The notes under the pieces are model-generated. The model did no database searches, had not been told where the DNA came from, and worked only from the letters and a program-made list of their open reading frames with translations. Source: Lutibacter agarilyticus (GTDB lineage: Bacteria > Bacteroidota > Bacteroidia > Flavobacteriales > Flavobacteriaceae). From it: DNA of 64,000 nucleotides. The stretch spans positions 62,001 to 126,000 of the forward strand of contig NZ_FZNT01000004.1 in NCBI RefSeq assembly GCF_900188235.1, in the 5' to 3' direction. Below are positions 42,113-51,462 of this stretch, in pieces. How positions within the stretch are numbered: the stretch's first letter is position 1; each line of letters begins with the position of its first letter. A program made the position numbers and the translations under genes.

Positions 42113-42523
42113 TTGGCACGCATATTAGCTTTAGATTACGGAAAAATAAGAACAGGAATTGCTGTTACAGATGAATTGCAAATTATTGCTTCAGGACTTA
42201 CAACTGTTGATACTAAAAAGATATTTTCATTTTTAACCAATTACTTAAAAGTTGAAAAAGTTGAATTATTTGTTGTTGGAGAACCTAAACAAATGAACAA
42301 TACAGCAAGTGAAAGCGAGCAATTGATTAGACCTTTTATAGAAAAATTACAACAAACTTTCCCGAAAATACCTGTAAAAAGAGTGGATGAACGTTTTACT
42401 TCAAAAATGGCTTTTCAAAGTATGATTGATAGCGGATTGAAGAAAAAACAACGTCAGAATAAAGCTTTGATTGATGAAATTAGTGCTACCATTATTTTAC
42501 AAACGTATTTACAACAGAAATAA
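42113..42523 (+). CDS. ruvX: Holliday junction resolvase-like / pre-16S rRNA nuclease (YqgF family)
   Basis: 136 residues from a TTG start (ARILALDYGKIRTGIAVTDE). The RNase H-like fold has its catalytic Asp in ALDYG, a Glu in FVVGEPKQ and a final acidic site in RVDERFTS...DEISATIIL. YqgF/RuvX proteins process the 5' end of 16S rRNA and have been proposed as Holliday-junction resolvases. The length fits the family. The earlier in-frame TTG at 42083 falls in the promoter box and would add ten unconserved residues. It is divergent from dapD and followed by def. Confidence 0.92.
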   Translation: MARILALDYGKIRTGIAVTDELQIIASGLTTVDTKKIFSFLTNYLKVEKVELFVVGEPKQMNNTASESEQLIRPFIEKLQQTFPKIPVKRVDERFTSKMAFQSMIDSGLKKKQRQNKALIDEISATIILQTYLQQK

Positions 42524-42556
42524 ATTTCCTTATTTTAGTTTCCACTAATTATTTCG

Positions 42557-42564
42557 TACTTTTG
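42557..42564 (+). promoter_or_regulatory. -7 box for the def operon
   Basis: TACTTTTG, an exact TAnnTTTG match, 18 bp before the def ATG. Confidence 0.6.
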
Positions 42565-42582
42565 CAATCCAAAAAATAAAAA

Positions 42583-43170
42583 ATGATTTTACCTATAATA
42601 GCTTATGGTGATCCTGTTTTAAGAAAAGTAGGAGTTGATATTGATAAAGATTATCAAAATCTTGCTGAGTTGATTGAAAACATGAAAGAAACCATGGAAA
42701 ATGCACAAGGCGTTGGCTTAGCTGCTCCACAAATTGGAAAAGCAATAAGACTATTTATTGTTGACACTTCTCCTTTTGGTGCTGATGAAGATTTAGAAGA
42801 TGATGAACGTGCTTTTTTAGAAGGTTACAAAAAAACATTTATCAATGCAAAAATAGTAAAAGAAGAAGGTGATGAATGGGCTTTTACTGAAGGCTGCTTA
42901 AGTATTCCTGACATTCGTGAAGATGTTTTTAGAGAAGATACTATTACTATTGAGTATTTGGATGAAAAATTTGAAAAGCATTCTGAAGTTTTAACGGGTT
43001 TAGCCGCAAGAGTTGTTCAACACGAATATGACCATATTGAAGGAATTTTATTCACCGATAAAATTTCATCATTAAAAAAACGATTAATTAAAAAGAAATT
43101 AGAAAATATTTCAAAAGGGAAAGTAAACGCTGATTACCGAATGAAATTTCCTTTATTAAAAAGAAGATAA
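42583..43170 (+). CDS. def: peptide deformylase
   Basis: A 195-residue metalloenzyme that removes the N-formyl group from new proteins. All three signature motifs are present: GVGLAAPQIG (43-52), EGCLSIP (103-109, metal ligand C105) and QHEYDH (146-151, ligands H147 and H151 with catalytic E148). An acidic insertion (FGADEDLEDDERA, about 65-77) is common in Bacteroidetes versions. It heads an operon with DUF5606 (2-nt gap) and mazG. Confidence 0.96.
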   Translation: MILPIIAYGDPVLRKVGVDIDKDYQNLAELIENMKETMENAQGVGLAAPQIGKAIRLFIVDTSPFGADEDLEDDERAFLEGYKKTFINAKIVKEEGDEWAFTEGCLSIPDIREDVFREDTITIEYLDEKFEKHSEVLTGLAARVVQHEYDHIEGILFTDKISSLKKRLIKKKLENISKGKVNADYRMKFPLLKRR

Positions 43171-43172
43171 TT

Positions 43173-43592
43173 ATGGAGTTAAAAGATATAGTAGCTGTAA
43201 ACGGAAAACCAGGATTGTATGAAATTAAAGCACAATCTAAAGGTGGTATTATTGTAGAATCATTATTAGATGGTAAAAAGTTTCCTGTAACGGTAACCCA
43301 CAACCTTAGTGCCTTAAATGAAATCGCAATTTATACGTATGAAGAAGAAGTTCCATTGCGTATTATTTTTAAAACTATTGGAGAAAAAGAAGGTGGTAAA
43401 GAAGCCATTAATCCAAAAGAAAGTGGAAAAGTTTTAACTTCATACTTTAGAGAAATTTTACCAAATTTTGATGAAGAACGTGTTTACACTTCAAACATTA
43501 AAAAAGTATTACAATGGTATAATTTATTAGCTTCAAAAAACTTTGACTTTACTGCAATACAAGAAGTTGAAGAAGAAACTGAAGAAGCTTAA
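43173..43592 (+). CDS. DUF5606 domain-containing protein
   Basis: A 139-residue cytoplasmic protein. The N-terminal beta domain (LKDIVAVNGKPGLYEIKAQSKGGIIVESLLDGKKFPV, about 2-45) looks like a small SH3-like barrel and matches the DUF5606 family as I know it, usually encoded between def and mazG in Flavobacteriaceae. A helical part (about 85-125) and an acidic tail follow. The function is unknown; the fixed position after def hints at a translation-linked role, which is inference. Confidence 0.85.
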   Translation: MELKDIVAVNGKPGLYEIKAQSKGGIIVESLLDGKKFPVTVTHNLSALNEIAIYTYEEEVPLRIIFKTIGEKEGGKEAINPKESGKVLTSYFREILPNFDEERVYTSNIKKVLQWYNLLASKNFDFTAIQEVEEETEEA

Positions 43593-43595
43593 ATT

Positions 43596-44381
43596 ATGCA
43601 TACTCGCGAACAACAACTCCAAGCTTTTGGTCGATTATTAGACATTATGGATGAGTTGCGCGAAAAATGTCCGTGGGATAAAAAGCAAACTTTTCAATCA
43701 TTACGACATTTAACTATTGAAGAAACATATGAATTAGGCGACGCCATTCTGAATAACGATTTCGATGAAATTAAAAAAGAATTAGGCGACGTGCTACTTC
43801 ATATTGTTTTTTATGCCAAAATTGGTTCTGAAACCAACCATTTTGATATTGCTGATGTTACCAATGCTATTTCTGAAAAATTAATTTACCGTCACCCTCA
43901 CATTTATGGCGATGTTGAAGTTAAAGATGAAGAAGAGGTAAAACAAAACTGGGAGCAATTAAAGTTAAAAGAAGGAAAAGGTAAAGATTCTGTTTTAGAA
44001 GGTGTTCCTAAATCGCTGCCTGCAATGGTGAAAGCAAATAGAATTCAAGATAAAGTGACTGCCGTTGGTTTTGATTGGGAAAAACCTGAACAAGTTTGGG
44101 AAAAAGTACAGGAGGAATTAGCTGAGTTAAATGCCGAAATAGCAAAAGGAAATACCGATAATATAGAGTCTGAATTTGGCGATGTTTTATTTTCTATGAT
44201 TAATTATGCGCGTTTTATCAACGTAAATCCTGAAAATGCGTTAGAACGTACCAATAAAAAATTCATCAACCGGTTTCAATATTTAGAAACCGAAGCTAAA
44301 AAGGTGAACAAATCTCTTCATGATATGTCTTTAGAAGAAATGGACGTGTTTTGGAACGCATCTAAAAAACACTTCAAATAA
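43596..44381 (+). CDS. mazG: nucleoside triphosphate pyrophosphohydrolase
   Basis: 261 residues with two MazG all-alpha domains. The first has CPWDKKQTFQSLRHLTIEETYELGDAI and the ExxE...KKELGDVLLHIVF metal-binding pair (about 24-75). The second has EKVQEELAELNAEI and ESEFGDVLFSMINYARF (about 168-210). MazG hydrolyses (d)NTPs to monophosphates, cleaning the nucleotide pool and lowering ppGpp in E. coli. It is the third gene of the def operon, 3 nt after DUF5606. Confidence 0.95.
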   Translation: MHTREQQLQAFGRLLDIMDELREKCPWDKKQTFQSLRHLTIEETYELGDAILNNDFDEIKKELGDVLLHIVFYAKIGSETNHFDIADVTNAISEKLIYRHPHIYGDVEVKDEEEVKQNWEQLKLKEGKGKDSVLEGVPKSLPAMVKANRIQDKVTAVGFDWEKPEQVWEKVQEELAELNAEIAKGNTDNIESEFGDVLFSMINYARFINVNPENALERTNKKFINRFQYLETEAKKVNKSLHDMSLEEMDVFWNASKKHFK

Positions 44382-44507
44382 CACCTCTTGGTAGTTCATA
44401 ATTAATTTGTATTTTACGTTTTATTCTGAAACCAGCAAAAATTCATTTTTAATTACTTTGCTGAACTCAATATGATAAATCGTAATTCTTAAATTGTAAT
44501 TGAATTT

Positions 44508-44963
44508 ATGCAAATTAAAGCCAACACTCCTTCTGAATATATTGCTCAAATCCCTGAAGCCAGCATTCCTTACTTTGAAAAATTAAGAGCTACTATATTA
44601 ACTAATATTCCAACTGGTTTTGAAGAGCAAATGAGTTATGGAATGATTGGCTATATTGTTCCAAAAAGTAACTACCCAAAAGGATACCATTGCGACACCA
44701 GTTTACCGCTGCCATTTATAAACATTGCGAATCAAAAGAATTTTATTGCATTGTATCATATGGGAATTTATGCAGATAAAGAACTCTTAGATTGGTTTGT
44801 TTCTGAATATCCAAAACATTGCAAAAGAAAGTTAGATATGGGTAAAAGTTGCATTCGATTTAAAAAACCCGAAGAAATTCCTTTTGAATTAATCGCGGAA
44901 TTAATGCAGAAAATTACACCTGAAAAATGGATTAAATTATACGAGAATCATATAAAAAAATAA
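44508..44963 (+). CDS. DUF1801 domain-containing protein (YdhG-like)
   Basis: 151 residues of the DUF1801 / YdhG family: EYIAQIPEASIPYFEKLRATI, the QMSYGMIGYIVP strand, FIALYHMGIYADKELLDWFVSEY, and KLDMGKSCIRFKKPEEIPFELI. It is a small cytoplasmic alpha-beta fold related to frataxin-like YdhG, with no established activity; some members were linked to iron. It overlaps the next gene by one base (TAATG), so the two are translated together. Confidence 0.87.
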   Translation: MQIKANTPSEYIAQIPEASIPYFEKLRATILTNIPTGFEEQMSYGMIGYIVPKSNYPKGYHCDTSLPLPFINIANQKNFIALYHMGIYADKELLDWFVSEYPKHCKRKLDMGKSCIRFKKPEEIPFELIAELMQKITPEKWIKLYENHIKK

Positions 44964-45694
44964 TGGAAAATATTTTAATAATTACTGGCGGAAGTAAAGG
45001 AATTGGACTTGGGCTAGCAAAAGAATATCATAAAAACGGGTATAGAATTATTTCTATTTCAAGAAGTAAAATTGAAAAACTCTATTCGGTTGAACAATAT
45101 CAGTGCGATGTTACAAATGTAGAAAAAGTAGAAAAAACGTTGATTGAAATATTTTCTCAATTAGACAATACCCAAACTAAAAGTATTACTTTAATAAATA
45201 ACGCAGGTAATTTAGGAACGGTTAACACCCTTGATAATATTGAACCTTCAGACATAAATTATACACTTAGTGTAAACCTTATTGCACCTTTGGTTATTAG
45301 TTCCCAATTTATCAAATTAACAAAAAATTGGAAATGCAAAAAGCAAATTTTCAATATATCATCGGGTGCTGCAATAAATGCTTATGAAAGTTGGGCTATG
45401 TATTGCGCTTCAAAAGCGGGAATTGACATGATGACTAGAGTGCTTTCAAAAGAGCAAAAAGAATTAAAAAATGGTGTTAGTGTAGTATCTATTTATCCTG
45501 GAATTGTAGATACTGATATGCAAGCACAGGCTAGAAACACGCCAAAAGAAAACTTTAAATCGGTACAACGTTTTATTGATTTTTACGAACACGGAGAGTT
45601 ATTTACACCAAAACAAGTTGCTAAAAAAATATACAAATTAGATATTTCTGGAGAGTTAAAAAACGGACGTATTTTAGATGTTAGAAATATTTAA
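44963..45694 (+). CDS. SDR family oxidoreductase, sepiapterin reductase-like
   Basis: A 243-residue short-chain dehydrogenase. The cofactor motif is TGGSKGIG (about 8-15), LINNAGNLG lies near 78 and YCASKAG (about 150) is the YxxxK site. The ISISRSK loop after strand 2 suggests NADP preference. The overall pattern, with a long VYPGIVDTDMQAQAR segment, resembles benzil/sepiapterin reductases. The substrate is unknown. It is coupled to DUF1801 by a one-base overlap. Confidence 0.88.
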   Translation: MENILIITGGSKGIGLGLAKEYHKNGYRIISISRSKIEKLYSVEQYQCDVTNVEKVEKTLIEIFSQLDNTQTKSITLINNAGNLGTVNTLDNIEPSDINYTLSVNLIAPLVISSQFIKLTKNWKCKKQIFNISSGAAINAYESWAMYCASKAGIDMMTRVLSKEQKELKNGVSVVSIYPGIVDTDMQAQARNTPKENFKSVQRFIDFYEHGELFTPKQVAKKIYKLDISGELKNGRILDVRNI

Positions 45695-45715
45695 ACAAAA
45701 AAAATCAATTAAAAA

Positions 45716-45757
45716 TAATGAGATTGTGAATCTACAAGTCAACAAGCTCTGTATGAC
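45716..45757. repeat. degenerate partial copy of the palindromic repeat
   Basis: ATGAGATTgTGAAtC followed by AACAAGcTCtGtATGAC resembles the right half of the 38240-38339 element (ATGAGATTcTGAAatC and AACAAGtTCaGaATGAC), with a shortened middle. It is plausible as a decayed copy but not proven. Confidence 0.4.
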
Positions 45758-45796
45758 ATTTATAAAATGACGGTTTATTTCATAAACGACCATAAA

Positions 45797-45820
45797 AAAA
45801 GCAGCCAAATGGCTGCTTTT
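45797..45820 (-). terminator. lon terminator
   Basis: AAAAGCAGCC (45797-45806) pairs perfectly with GGCTGCTTTT (45811-45820) around AAAT, 5 nt after the lon stop on the minus strand. Confidence 0.88.
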
Positions 45821-45825
45821 ATATG

Positions 45826-48279
45826 TTATAATTTCTTTGCGTTTTTTACCTTTTGTTTGGTAAGTGCAATTTCAATTACTTCTTTCATTTCAGTAACATA
45901 GTGGAATTTTAATCCTTTTAAGTACGATTCTTTTATTTCTAAAATATCCTTCTCATTGTCCTTACATAAAATAAGTTCTTTTATATTTGCTCTTTTAGCA
46001 GCTAATATTTTTTCTTTAATTCCACCAACAGGTAATACTTTTCCTCGCAAAGTAATTTCACCAGTCATAGCCAATTTAGCTTTCACTTTACGCTGTGTAA
46101 ATACTGAGACTAGCGATGTTAACATAGTGATACCTGCACTTGGCCCATCTTTTGGTGTTGCTCCTTCTGGAACGTGAATATGTACCTTGTATTCATCTAA
46201 CACTTTAGAATCTATACCAAAATCTTCAGCATTAGCTCTGATATACTCCATAGCAATCGTAGCAGACTCTTTCATTACCTTTCCTAAATTCCCTGTGATA
46301 GATAATCCTTTTCCTTTAGAAATAATAGATTCAATAAATAAAATATCACCACCAACACTTGTCCAAGCCAATCCTGTAACAACACCAGCAACATCATTGG
46401 TCTCATATTTATCGCGTTCTAAGTGCGAAGCACCTAACACTTTTTCAATAGTTTCAACGGTAATTTTCACATCATACGTTTCTTCCATTGCAATTGATTT
46501 AGCTGCGTAACGCACCATTTTTGCAATTTTCTTTTCCAAACCTCTTACTCCTGATTCTCGTGTATAAGCAACTACAATTTTTTCTAATTCTTTTTTACCA
46601 ATTAAAATGTGTTCTTTGGTTAATCCGTGCGCTTCTAATTGTTTTGGTAATAAGTGACGCTTAGCAATCTCCACTTTTTCTTCAATAGTATAACCTGAAA
46701 CATTGATAATTTCCATTCTATCACGCAATGCCCAAGGAATTGTTGATAAACTGTTTGCTGTAGCTACAAACAACACTTTTGATAAATCGTAATCTAGTTC
46801 TAAATAATTATCGTAAAAAGTGGTGTTTTGTTCAGGATCTAACACTTCTAACATTGCTGAAGAAGGATCTCCATTATGACTAGATGATGCTAATTTATCA
46901 ATCTCATCCAATACAAAAACTGGATTTGATGTTCCTGCTTTTTTCAAATCTTTTATAATTCTACCCGGCATCGCACCAATATAGGTTTTTCTATGTCCGC
47001 GTATTTCAGCTTCATCACGCACACCACCTAAAGACATACGTACATATTTTCTACCTAAAGATTCTGCAATGGATTTTCCTAAGGAAGTTTTTCCAACTCC
47101 AGGAGGTCCGTATAAACAAATAATAGGCGATTTCATATCCCCTTTTAGTTTCAATACAGCTAAGTGTTCAATAATACGTTCTTTCACTTTCTCTAAACCA
47201 AAGTGATCACGGTCTAATATTTTTTGTGCTCTTTTTAAATCGAATTGATCATCAGAATACTCATTCCACGGTAAATCTAATAACAAATCTAAATAGTTAC
47301 GCTGTACTGAATATTCTGCAACTTGAGGATTCATACGTTGTAAACGTCCTAACTCTTTATCAAAAGCCTCTTTTACAACTTTATTCCATTTTTTAGATTT
47401 AGATTTCTCACGCATTTCCTCCAACTCTTCATCATAGGATACACCACCTAATTCTTCTTGAATGGTTTTTAATTGCTGATGTAAATAATATTCACGTTGT
47501 TGCTGATCCATATCAGAACGTGTTTTAGACTGAATAACATTACGTAATTCTAAACGCTGTAACTCAGCATCCATCTTTTTTAATGTTAATAATGCACGTT
47601 CTTTTAAATTCGTAGTTTCTAATAGTTCTTGCTTCTCCTCAACTTTTAAATTCATATTAGAAGAAACAAAATTGATTAAAAACGGTTTGCTTTCAATGTT
47701 TTTAATCGCAAATGAAGCTTCCGAAGGTAAATTAGGATTTTCCTTGATAATTTTAACAGCCATTTCTTTTATAGAATCGATAATAGCTTCAAACTCTTCT
47801 TCTTCTTCACTAGATCTATCTTCAATACGGCCTTTAGTAGTTGCCTTAATATAAGGTTCTTCCTGAACAAATGTATCTACTTCAAAACGTTTTTTCCCTT
47901 GAATAATAACCGTTGTATTTCCATCAGGCATTTTTAACATTCGTAAAATACGTGCTACCGTTCCAACTTTATAAACATCTTTAATTGTTGGATCTTCAAC
48001 CTCTTCATTTTTTTGAGCCACAACACCTATAATTTTATTTCCTTTGTTGGCTTCTTTTATTAATTGAATAGATTTATCTCTTCCTGCAGTAATTGGAATT
48101 ACAACACCAGGAAAAAGCACGGTATTTCTTAAAGGTAAAATTGGCAATACATCAGGAATATCTTCCTTATTTATTTCCTCTTCATCTTCAGGTGTCATTA
48201 AAGGTATTAAATCCGCATCTTCATCTAAAATGTGCTCTAATGACAGATTGTCCATATTTAAAAATTTTGATTCACTCAT
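45826..48279 (-). CDS. lon: ATP-dependent protease Lon
   Basis: An 817-residue serine protease that degrades misfolded and regulatory proteins in the cytoplasm. The N-terminal LON substrate-binding domain starts at [22 protein letters not shown] (about 43-64). The AAA+ module has Walker [10 protein letters not shown] (about 391) and Walker B VFVLDEID. The protease domain has the catalytic Ser in [11 protein letters not shown] (about 713) and the catalytic Lys in [10 protein letters not shown]. Length and motifs are standard for LonA. It is monocistronic with a strong terminator; the spacer upstream shows no clear heat-shock operator. Confidence 0.97.
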   Translation of the reverse strand: MSESKFLNMDNLSLEHILDEDADLIPLMTPEDEEEINKEDIPDVLPILPLRNTVLFPGVVIPITAGRDKSIQLIKEANKGNKIIGVVAQKNEEVEDPTIKDVYKVGTVARILRMLKMPDGNTTVIIQGKKRFEVDTFVQEEPYIKATTKGRIEDRSSEEEEEFEAIIDSIKEMAVKIIKENPNLPSEASFAIKNIESKPFLINFVSSNMNLKVEEKQELLETTNLKERALLTLKKMDAELQRLELRNVIQSKTRSDMDQQQREYYLHQQLKTIQEELGGVSYDEELEEMREKSKSKKWNKVVKEAFDKELGRLQRMNPQVAEYSVQRNYLDLLLDLPWNEYSDDQFDLKRAQKILDRDHFGLEKVKERIIEHLAVLKLKGDMKSPIICLYGPPGVGKTSLGKSIAESLGRKYVRMSLGGVRDEAEIRGHRKTYIGAMPGRIIKDLKKAGTSNPVFVLDEIDKLASSSHNGDPSSAMLEVLDPEQNTTFYDNYLELDYDLSKVLFVATANSLSTIPWALRDRMEIINVSGYTIEEKVEIAKRHLLPKQLEAHGLTKEHILIGKKELEKIVVAYTRESGVRGLEKKIAKMVRYAAKSIAMEETYDVKITVETIEKVLGASHLERDKYETNDVAGVVTGLAWTSVGGDILFIESIISKGKGLSITGNLGKVMKESATIAMEYIRANAEDFGIDSKVLDEYKVHIHVPEGATPKDGPSAGITMLTSLVSVFTQRKVKAKLAMTGEITLRGKVLPVGGIKEKILAAKRANIKELILCKDNEKDILEIKESYLKGLKFHYVTEMKEVIEIALTKQKVKNAKKL

Positions 48280-48511
48280 AGTATATATTGGGTCATTTTG
48301 TCATTCAAATTAGTTTCTTTCGAAATAACAGCATCACAAAAATTATTTATCTCTCTATTAATCAATAGCTTAACAACACAATTATTGTTAAGTTATACTA
48401 TAATTTTCAATAGTTATGCCAAAAAAACAAATACAACTACTATTTTCATTAATTTTAGATTAAAGTGTAACAGATTAAAAATAGTCATGTCTTTTTAATA
48501 GAAATCAATTT

Positions 48512-49048
48512 TTGGAAACCGAAATTCAACATAAAAACGAACTGATTATAAGTTGCGAAAACGGAGATAAAAAAGCTCAGTTTGCAATTTACAAACAATA
48601 CTACAAAGCAATGTTTAACACTGCTTATAGAATTGTGAATGACAGATTTGAAGCTGAAGATATTATGCAGGAATCATTTTTAGCCGCATTTACAAAATTA
48701 GGTTCATTTAGTGGAAATGTAACGTTTGGTGCTTGGTTAAAAAGAATTGTAATTAATCACAGCTTAACTGCCTTGAAAAAGAATAAAAAAATTGATACCG
48801 TTTCTATAGAAAAAGTTACGATTAAAAATTCAGAAGAAGAAAAAGAAGATTACAGCTTGTTAAGTGTTAAAGAAATTTTAGCACAAATTGCTAAGTTAAA
48901 ACCTAATTATAAAGTAGCTATTACGCTGCATTTAATTGAAGGGTACGATTACGAAGAAATAGCTGAGATAATGGATATTTCATACGAAAATAGCAGAACA
49001 ACAGTATCTAGAGCAAAAAATAAATTAAGACAACTTTTAGCTACTTAA
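48512..49048 (+). CDS. ECF-type RNA polymerase sigma factor
   Basis: A 178-residue sigma factor. Region 2 spans about 20-90 (YKQYYKAMFNTAYRIVNDRFEAEDIMQESFLAAFTKL, GAWLKRIVINHSL). Region 4 spans about 120-175 (KPNYKVAITLHLIEGYDYEEIAEIMDISYENSRTTVSRAKNKL). The start must be TTG at 48512, since no ATG lies upstream of region 2 in frame. It is followed after 1 nt by a putative anti-sigma factor and two envelope proteins, a common Bacteroidetes arrangement in which the sigma factor controls its own operon. Confidence 0.92.
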   Translation: METEIQHKNELIISCENGDKKAQFAIYKQYYKAMFNTAYRIVNDRFEAEDIMQESFLAAFTKLGSFSGNVTFGAWLKRIVINHSLTALKKNKKIDTVSIEKVTIKNSEEEKEDYSLLSVKEILAQIAKLKPNYKVAITLHLIEGYDYEEIAEIMDISYENSRTTVSRAKNKLRQLLAT

Positions 49049-49049
49049 A

Positions 49050-49592
49050 ATGAACAATAATTTAGAACATAGATTTAAAAATTTAGAAAATGAATTTGAT
49101 ATTGAAGAACCAACCATTGGACACTTTAACAGGTTTGAAGCAAAGTTAAATACACCTAAATCAAATTCGAAAAGCAACCTATTAAAATTTATAGCAACCT
49201 TTTCTATTGCAGCTTCTATAATTCTGTTTGTTGGTATTTGGATTGGTTCTGAATATAGTTCAAAAGGAATGGAACTCGCAGGAATTTCAACTGAAATGCA
49301 AGAAACACAAAGTTACTTTGTAAATACCATTCATAAAGAATTACAAACTATTGAAAAAGAACGAAATAATACCAATAAAAAAGTAATAAACGATGGCCTT
49401 AAGCAACTTGAAAAACTTGAGACACAATACCAAGTACTTACTTTAGAGCTCAAAGAAAGTACTGGAGATAAACGAATTATTTACGCAATGATTTCTAATT
49501 TTCAACAACGTATTGATTTGTTACAGAGTATCTTATTTCAAATAGAAACTATTAAACAACTAAAAACAGAAGACAATGAAAAATATGTATAA
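49050..49592 (+). CDS. putative membrane-bound anti-sigma factor
   Basis: 180 residues: a cytoplasmic N-terminus (1-48) with FEAKL typical of short sigma-binding tails, one membrane helix (about 49-66: FIATFSIAASIILFVGIWIG), and a periplasmic coiled-coil-like part rich in Glu, Gln and Lys (about 85-175). It lacks the zinc-binding HxxxCxxC motif of classical ZAS anti-sigma factors. The role is inferred from the 1-nt gap to the sigma gene and from the topology. Its 3' end overlaps the next gene by 17 nt. Confidence 0.75.
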   Translation: MNNNLEHRFKNLENEFDIEEPTIGHFNRFEAKLNTPKSNSKSNLLKFIATFSIAASIILFVGIWIGSEYSSKGMELAGISTEMQETQSYFVNTIHKELQTIEKERNNTNKKVINDGLKQLEKLETQYQVLTLELKESTGDKRIIYAMISNFQQRIDLLQSILFQIETIKQLKTEDNEKYV

Positions 49593-50649
49593 AATAGCAC
49601 TCCTACTTTTTTTAATACCATTAGTAGTTGCAGCAACAGAACATAAAGGAAAGTATACCAAAAATAAAAAGGTTACTAAAGAATATACCGTAAACAAAGA
49701 TGCTTCTTTAACAATTTCAAACAAGTATGGAAACATACATATTGTTACTGGAAATTCAAACAACATTGAAATTGAAGTAAACATTACTACCAGTGGAGAT
49801 AATGAAGAAAAAGTACAAGAACGTTTGAACCAAATAAATATTGAATTTGACGGAAACTCAAGCAATGTTTCAGCAAAAACTATTATAGGAAAAAGTTCTA
49901 GTTCTTGGAGCTGGGGACGTAAAAGCAATGTGAATATGGAAATTAATTATATTGTTAAAATGCCCGTTACCAACAATGTGAATCTTTCAAATGATTATGG
50001 GAGTATTAACTTGGATAAACTAGAAGGTACTGCTAAAATAAATTGTGATTATGGAAAAATTACCATAGGTGAATTATTAAATTCAAACAACAGTATAAAT
50101 ATTGATTACACCAATAAATCTAATATTGAGTATCTAAAAAGTGGCAATATCAATGCCGATTATTCAACATTACATGTGGAAAAATCAGGAACTGTTAATT
50201 TGAACGCCGACTATTCACATATTTCGTTTGGAATGATTTCAGACTTAGATTATAACTGTGATTATGGCGATTTAAAAATAGAAAATTGTGCTAATATTGT
50301 TGGAAACAGTGATTATATGCAAACATCAATTGGAAAATTATTTGAAGCTGGAAGTTTTGATATTGACTATGGATCTTTAAAAATAAATGCTTTAAGTGAA
50401 AATTTTAAAAAATTAACTGTTGAATCTTCTTATACACAAATTAAATTGGGCATAAATTCAACCAACTCATTTAATCTTGAAGCAAGCCTAAGTTATGGTA
50501 ATTTAAAGTATAATGACGATTTTACCTTCAATAAAGAAATTACAAAAACAAGTTCTAAATATTACCAAGGCTATTATAATTCATCAAATTCAACTAGTAC
50601 AATTACTTTAAAAGCTAACTACGGAAATATCACTTTTACAACTAATTAA
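49576..50649 (+). CDS. DUF4097-like exported beta-helix protein
   Basis: A 357-residue exported protein with a signal peptide (about 1-20, ending VVAAT). It is followed by repeated short strands of the form xLNxDYGxIxI: SNKYGNIHIV, SNDYGSINLD, NCDYGKITIG, NADYSTLHVE, NADYSHISFG, NCDYGDLKIE and more. This is the DUF4097-type beta-helix repeat, probably in the periplasm or on the outer membrane. It is the third gene of the sigma-factor operon and probably part of the envelope response it controls. The start overlaps the anti-sigma gene by 17 nt. Confidence 0.82.
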   Translation: MKNMYKIALLLFLIPLVVAATEHKGKYTKNKKVTKEYTVNKDASLTISNKYGNIHIVTGNSNNIEIEVNITTSGDNEEKVQERLNQINIEFDGNSSNVSAKTIIGKSSSSWSWGRKSNVNMEINYIVKMPVTNNVNLSNDYGSINLDKLEGTAKINCDYGKITIGELLNSNNSINIDYTNKSNIEYLKSGNINADYSTLHVEKSGTVNLNADYSHISFGMISDLDYNCDYGDLKIENCANIVGNSDYMQTSIGKLFEAGSFDIDYGSLKINALSENFKKLTVESSYTQIKLGINSTNSFNLEASLSYGNLKYNDDFTFNKEITKTSSKYYQGYYNSSNSTSTITLKANYGNITFTTN

Positions 50650-50659
50650 AACGAACACT

Positions 50660-51382
50660 ATGAAAACTATTACACCAATATTAATTACTTTTTTACTTTT
50701 AATATCAACAACTAGTTTTGCTCAAAAGAAAAAAGTAAAAGGAAATAGCAACATTATTACAACAACAAGAACTGTTGATAACTTTGACAACATAGCGGTT
50801 TCGGGTTCTTTTAATGTTACATTGATAAAAGGAAAAGCTGGGACTATTACTATTGAAGCTAGTTCTAATTTAATGGAAGCTATTGAAACTGAAGTTAAAG
50901 ATGGTTTATTGAAAATTAAATTTAAGAGCGGTTGGAATATTAGAACCTATAAAAAAGTAAACATTACGGTTACGTTTGAAACTGTTTCAGGAGTTTCATT
51001 ATCTGGTTCTGGAAGTATTATTTCTGCAGATGAAATTATTGCAAACAACTTAGATTTAAAAGTTTCTGGCTCTGGAAATATGAAATTAAAACTGTTTACT
51101 GATCAATTAACAGCTGCCATATCCGGCTCTGGTAATTTGAAACTTCACGGAGAAACAAATATCGTAACATGCTCCATTTCTGGTTCTGGAAATTTAAATG
51201 CGTCCGATTTAAAAGCAACTATTACAAATGCAAAAGTTTCAGGGTCAGGAAATGTAAAAATTCAAGCTTTAGAAGAAATTCACGCTAAGGTATCTGGTTC
51301 AGGAAACATTCTTTATTCAGGAAATCCAAGCATTATAAAAGCAAATGCTAGCGGTTCAGGTGCTGTTAAAAAAATGAATTAA
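50660..51382 (+). CDS. DUF2807 (head GIN domain) secreted protein
   Basis: 240 residues: a signal peptide (about 1-21, ending SFAQ), then a right-handed beta-helix with the SGSGN repeat of the GIN domain (VSGSFNV, LSGSGSI, VSGSGNM, ISGSGNL, ISGSGNL, VSGSGNV, VSGSGNI, ASGSGAV) spaced about 20 residues apart. It is secreted or surface-facing, and its function is unknown. It closes the sigma-factor operon and ends at a long perfect terminator. It is related in design to the upstream DUF4097-like protein. Confidence 0.9.
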   Translation: MKTITPILITFLLLISTTSFAQKKKVKGNSNIITTTRTVDNFDNIAVSGSFNVTLIKGKAGTITIEASSNLMEAIETEVKDGLLKIKFKSGWNIRTYKKVNITVTFETVSGVSLSGSGSIISADEIIANNLDLKVSGSGNMKLKLFTDQLTAAISGSGNLKLHGETNIVTCSISGSGNLNASDLKATITNAKVSGSGNVKIQALEEIHAKVSGSGNILYSGNPSIIKANASGSGAVKKMN

Positions 51383-51400
51383 AAACTATTTCCCTATATA

Positions 51401-51442
51401 AAAAAGGCTGTTTAAAAATTATAATTTTTAAACAGCCTTTTT
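51401..51442. terminator. bidirectional terminator
   Basis: A perfect 20-bp stem (51401-51420 with 51423-51442) around a 2-nt centre, starting AAAAAGGCTG and ending CAGCCTTTTT. It serves the convergent DUF2807 and outer-membrane protein genes. Confidence 0.88.
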
Positions 51443-51462
51443 ATGCCAATGAATGTAAAAAC

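Noticed and set aside
48298..48498. 66-codon plus-strand frame between lon and the sigma factor
   Set aside because: Composition is low-complexity and the frame has no family resemblance. It begins next to the lon start region and reads as promoter or spacer DNA.
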